Source of the DNA: Chromera velia
Taxonomy: Eukaryota > Sar > Chromeraceae
Direction: 5' to 3'
DNA length: 10,000 nt
Assembly: GCA_018398765.1 (NCBI GenBank)
Contig: JAHBMJ010001890.1
Coordinates: 5,041-15,040 of the forward strand
Shown here one piece after another: positions 7,289 to 10,000 of the stretch (position 1 is the stretch's first letter; each line of letters starts with the position of its first letter). Below the pieces are notes generated by a model. That model was not told the DNA's origin. It saw only the letters and a program-made list of their open reading frames with translations, and searched no databases. The position numbers were made by a program, and so were the translations under genes.

Positions 7289-7583
7289 TGTAAGCTGAAT
7301 ACGGGGCTAGAACTCTCAATGCTAACGATGTGCATTCAGAGCTCATAGACTATAAGAGTTTGACCTAGAGAGGTGCGTATATTGTTCCTTCGATCAAGCC
7401 AGTCCAACGATCGTTAGCGATCGTTAGCTAATTCGAATGTATGCAGATTGATGTCACTTTATTCAATCCTGTGCCAAGCCACACTTATTGAAGTCCGCGC
7501 GTGCATCGCCGCGGCGCCGCTGGCCTCGCGGCTCCACCACTCCGCGGGCCCGTCGCGTACTCGCCGCTCGTAGCCGGCCTACA
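7289..7583 (-). repeat. 5' LTR of the chromovirus
   Basis: Partner of 1615-1909 with the same length and ends. It would carry the promoter. I see no confident TATA box; the sense-strand first 90 bases are very GC- and CpG-rich, and AATAAA is at 7463-7458. It contains a perfect 10-bp tandem CGATCGTTAG at 7408-7427, one unit of which has decayed in the other LTR. The LINE frame runs about 40 codons into it before a stop at 7465-7463. Confidence 0.95.
7408..7427. repeat. 10-bp tandem repeat CGATCGTTAG x2 in the LTR
   Basis: Two perfect head-to-tail copies, each with the palindrome CGATCG; the other LTR (1734-1753) has one unit altered by a C/T change at CpG. Possible factor-binding site; function unknown. 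Confidence 0.6.
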
Positions 7584-7588
7584 CCCGG
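7584..7588. repeat. Target site duplication, right copy
   Basis: CCCGG follows the CA end of the right LTR and pairs with GCCGG at 1610-1614 (four of five, CCGG identical). It marks the point where the LINE ORF was broken. Confidence 0.6.
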
Positions 7589-9070
7589 TATGGGTGAGTG
7601 TCTAAGTACCAGGGTAACCTTCATTCGTGCCAACAATTCGCTTTGCGTTGCGTGTTTTGGAGGGGTAGAGTCTTTTGATAATAACCACTTTCTCTCTCTT
7701 TTTTGGGCTCTGTCTAATTTGGCTTCAATTTCGGTTACAATTGCATTCAAAGCCTCTCGATCTGCTCTTGTTTCTGTGCATTCAGTCAGTTGGTGCAGCA
7801 GATCGTCTGCTTTGCCCCTACATGCAGGGCAAACCGCGTCTTCCAGCCCTCTGTAAGGTGCATGGGGGCGACCACCAAGCAACATATACAGCAAGGCTGA
7901 AAAAAGGCCTGAGGACCAGATCGTAGTGCAAGGGAGGGAAACAAAATGGGGGGATGAAGGGGATAAGGGAAAAGTAAAGGAAAGGAAGAGGAGAGACGAA
8001 CATTGGGCAGTAGGATAAGACGTTTGGAACACATTCGGTCTGACGCCTCTGCTAAACTGCAAAACTGCCCCTCGTGAAGCGGCCCTTTCTAGACAAACAT
8101 CAATCCATTTATCAACTTCCCGGCTGATCACTGCTCTTAAGAGAAGGAGACGGCCAACCTTGGTCGCTTTTTTCTTTCTCCTGATGGTTGGATTGACAGT
8201 AACAAATTCTTCCAATCCGGTCGACTCAATCATTTTTTGTGCATGCATCATAGAGGAAGGACAATCACCATTCATTAAAGCTGACCAGGCACCCGCGGGT
8301 ATCTTGAAATCAATATGTTTTAAGTTAGTTAAATACCCCGCAAGTCTCATCGACATGTGCACACGTGCAGAAAGTAGACCGACAGCACACAGAGTAGGTA
8401 CATGGAAAGAGGAGAGAGACAGATTCAAAGCCCAACGGACAAAGCGCAATTGAAGGGCATCTAATGCATCCATGTCTGACTTGCGGATAGGCAGACACTC
8501 AAACGCGTATAGAGCAACAGGCAACCAGAAAGCACATAGACACAAAATTTTTATTGCGGGGGGTAGGCGACCTAAAGAGAGTGCCACGCTCTTTGCATGA
8601 CCCATCCATCTACTCGCTATGCTAAGCCTCTCTTCTATTACCTCCCTTAAGTCTCCCCTTTCGAACAAAAGAACACCCAAATACTTATACGACCCCACTC
8701 TCTCGACTTCTTTTCTCCCAAACATAATCTTGCCTTCAATTGCAGGGTAAGAGTCGGATAAACGCATGATTTTTATCTTTTTTAAATTAACAGTGAGCCC
8801 TCTCTCTTCACAGAAAGAATTCAATTCATTCAAGCTAATCTGTAAGTTATATATGCTCTTAGCAACGAGGACAGGGTCATCAGTATAACCAAAGCTATCG
8901 CACTTAACCTTACTAAGCAGAACTTCTACATGACTGGAAGCCTTCACTTTTTCATGCAGATCATTGATTAAAATTAAGAAGAGAAGAGGGGAGAGAAGAT
9001 CCCCTTGTTTCACCCCTTCGCACCCCTTTCTCTTCTTTGAACGTAAAAGGGCTGCCAGTGATGCTTCTGT

Positions 9071-9090
9071 ACATATTTATATATATTGCC
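9071..9090 (-). other. Frame change in TA-rich stretch of LINE RT
   Basis: The TA-rich run lies where recognisable RT sequence leaves one frame (ending near KIIRAIY) and resumes in another (TEASLAALL). A 1- or 2-base slip in the dinucleotide run is the simple cause. Confidence 0.65.
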
Positions 9091-9497
9091 CGAATTATTT
9101 TGACCTCGACTGCACTCACACCTTACTTCAACAAAACTTCAAACAAAACATCCCTGGAGAGGGAGTCAAAGGCTTTGCTAAAGTCTACAAAGCATGCTAA
9201 CAAGGGCTTCTTTTGTTTCTTTACCTTTTGCATCAGCGCGGTAAGTGCTCCAATGGCTTCTCTTGTTCTTACCCCTTGCTGAAAACCCAACTGCCTATGG
9301 TCAATCTTCACTTGCAATGTAAGACGGGCAGAGAGAACTGAAAAAAAGAGTTTTGGTAAGAGTGAGACAACATGAATCGGACGCCATTCACCAGGGTCGG
9401 GGGAAGGAGGCCTCCTTAGAACCGGACAGATTTTAATTATATTCCATTCATCTCGCCAAGCGGATGTCAAGTAAATTAAGTTCAAATGGATAAATAA

Positions 9498-9512
9498 CAT
9501 CATCATCATCAT
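9498..9512. repeat. (CAT)5 microsatellite at the 5' end of the LINE
   Basis: Five perfect CAT units. On the minus strand it creates a run of ATG codons in frame with the LINE fragment (apparent MMMMM start), which is an artefact of the repeat rather than a real protein start. Confidence 0.8.
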
Positions 9513-9709
9513 ATAACATTATGATATCACTTAGTATGATCATATATATTTTATACCTGTAAGAATCGCATCCTTGCAATTTATATTAGTAACCTAGGTT
9601 AGTAACCTAACCTAGGTTTTTTTGACTTCAAGGTTAGGGTAGGTTAGGTTAAAACCTAATTGGATACCCTGCTACAAGCGATTGATTGTATTATTTTTCT
9701 TTTCTTCAG
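9513..9709. other. Non-coding AT-rich spacer, possible intron end
   Basis: No coding signal on either strand. It holds the TTAGG-like cluster and ends in a pyrimidine-rich run, TTATTTTTCTTTTCTTCAG (9691-9709), a textbook-looking 3' splice site for a plus-strand gene. Confidence 0.4.
9586..9659. repeat. TTAGG-like inverted repeat cluster
   Basis: Contains the palindrome AACCTAGGTT at 9591-9600 and 9609-9618, a 13-base near-tandem beginning TTAGTAACCTA (9586 and 9599), then GGTTAGGGTAGGTTAGGTT at 9632-9650 and AACCTAA at 9653-9659. CCTAA units on the left face TTAGG units on the right. It resembles degenerate telomere-type sequence in inverted array but is far too short and irregular to call a telomere. 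Confidence 0.55.
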
Positions 9710-10000
9710 GGATTTCATTAAAAGTAGACACACAGCAGTGGACAGCAGAGAGACTGAAAGTATATAAAAGCCGTCTTGGAGCTCTAAACATACAGTTTGC
9801 TCAAGCAAGCAGGTTCATTAGCTCTCTTTCATTACAAATTTCCTTCTCTTTGAAGCAGGCAAAAGAAGAAGACCTCTGGAGTAAAACTGAAAGGTCGTGC
9901 GTACACCAATCCTGTAGGGTTACACAATCACTTTTTTTAAAATATTTTGTTACACATTGTTTTGTTACACATTTTAAAGAAATTTTGATGAATGAATTGG
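9710..10000 (+). CDS. Possible host exon, partial (acceptor at 9709)
   Basis: After the polypyrimidine tract and CAG at 9707-9709, the frame starting at 9712 has no stop to the window end (96 codons; the frame is actually open from 9640). The first 56-60 residues look protein-like and helical: DTQQWTAERLKVYKSRLGAL, NIQFAQASRFISS, SLKQAKEEDLWSKTE. I recognise no family. After about 9890 the composition turns AT-rich with a 15-base tandem repeat, so an exon end near GA|GTAAAA (9880) or AAG|GTCGTG (9893) is likely. There is no ATG at its start, as expected for an internal exon. The alternative is a chance open frame. Confidence 0.3.
9945..9974. repeat. 15-bp tandem repeat, two copies
   Basis: TTTTGTTACACATTG at 9945-9959 is followed directly by TTTTGTTACACATTT at 9960-9974, one mismatch at the end. 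A simple local duplication. Confidence 0.75.

Larger units (their letters stand above)
1615..7583 (-). mobile_element. Degenerate Ty3/gypsy chromovirus inserted in a LINE
   Basis: This 5969-bp LTR retrotransposon is on the minus strand with two 295-bp LTRs. In sense order it has 5' LTR, primer site, gag with CCHC knuckle, protease remains, RT, RNase H, integrase with GPF module, C-terminal chromodomain, 3' LTR. That order (RT-RH-IN) and the chromodomain define the chromovirus branch of Ty3/gypsy. Coding parts lie in changing frames: gag, then PR, RT, RNase H and IN are each offset from the one before. At least seven in-frame stops, loss of the protease triad and a Lys in place of the integrase catalytic Glu make it non-autonomous. 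LTR divergence of about 5% says the insertion is not recent. It splits the LINE ORF, so it is younger than the LINE. Confidence 0.97.
7584..9470 (-). pseudogene. LINE reverse transcriptase plus C-terminal CCHC region, broken
   Basis: This would prime and copy LINE RNA at a nicked target. The N-terminal part (to 9126) shows DPGEWRPIHVVSLLPKLF, QLGFQQGVRTREAI and motif A FVDFSKAFDSLS (catalytic Asp). TAA at 9125-9123 follows VLLK, and the frame changes within the TA-rich stretch about 9071-9090. The second part starts by 9076 with GVKQGDLLSPLLFLILINDL (motif B), FGYTDDPVLVA (motif C, YTDD instead of YADD, catalytic Asp pair kept, 8887-8876), GLTVNLKKIKIM and VGSYKYLGVLL. About 280 residues of thumb and connection follow, then CX2CX8HX4C (CPACRGKADDLLHQLTEC, 7831-7778). 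After 7584 the frame runs into the LTR. It cannot yield a whole protein. Confidence 0.94.
7584..9497 (-). mobile_element. 5'-truncated LINE (non-LTR retrotransposon), main part
   Basis: This holds the RT and C-terminal region of a LINE ORF2-type protein; its last codons, 3' UTR and tail lie beyond the chromovirus at 1209-1609. The endonuclease and the start of the ORF are missing; recognisable coding begins near 9470, next to a (CAT)5 run. Such 5' truncation is usual for LINE copies. Total recognisable LINE is about 2.3 kb in two pieces. The clade cannot be fixed by eye: the CCHC region after RT and the microsatellite tail are shared by several clades. Confidence 0.9.

Noticed and set aside
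7786-8034. A second minus-strand frame over the LINE C-terminal region
   Set aside because: The main LINE frame is open there and carries the CCHC motif, so the other frame is a shadow.
9498-9512. Run of five ATG codons as a real start of the LINE ORF
   Set aside because: It is a CAT microsatellite; the coding sequence after it begins inside the RT domain, so the copy is truncated.
1-10000. CRISPR array, tRNA, rRNA or bacterial operon
   Set aside because: No spaced repeats, no cloverleaf or rRNA-like sequence recognised, and all identified genes are eukaryotic retroelements.

Overview
The window is eukaryotic accessory DNA. Almost all of it is a nest of two dead retrotransposons, both on the minus strand. 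There is no bacterial operon structure, no rRNA or tRNA and no CRISPR. A chromodomain-bearing Ty3/gypsy element (chromovirus), a LINE with an AATAAA signal and a microsatellite tail, and a good splice-acceptor-like site all point to a eukaryotic nuclear genome. I cannot name the organism. Chromoviruses occur in fungi, plants, vertebrates and many protists. The degenerate TTAGG-type repeats near the right edge are suggestive but not diagnostic.

Layout. 1-225: an open frame cut by the left edge (unrecognised). 226-1208: no recognisable gene, but a G4-type tract and a long pyrimidine tract. 1209-1609: the 3' end of the LINE (microsatellite tail, AATAAA, end of ORF). 1615-7583: a 5969-bp chromovirus with two 295-bp LTRs, lying inside the LINE. 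7584-9497: the rest of the LINE (RT and C-terminal CCHC region), truncated at its 5' end. 9498-9709: a second (CAT)n run and a TTAGG-like inverted cluster. 9710-10000: a polypyrimidine/AG site followed by an open plus-strand frame that may be a host exon.

The chromovirus reads, in sense order from 7583 to 1615: 5' LTR, tRNA primer site, gag (capsid region plus CCHC knuckle), remains of protease, RT, RNase H, integrase with GPF module, C-terminal chromodomain, 3' LTR. The parts keep family order but are broken by at least seven in-frame stops and three frame changes (two at G runs). The protease active-site triad is missing, and key integrase residues are replaced, including the catalytic Glu (now Lys).

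The two LTRs differ, by my hand alignment, at 16 of 295 positions. All 16 are transitions, nine of them at CpG, with no indels. Every in-frame stop could also come from a C-to-T change in CAG, CAA or CGA. This points to decay dominated by cytosine deamination (methylation or a RIP-like process), and it is the most interesting signal here. The insertion order is clear: the LINE came first and the chromovirus landed in its ORF near the 3' end. I see no new defence or regulatory system.
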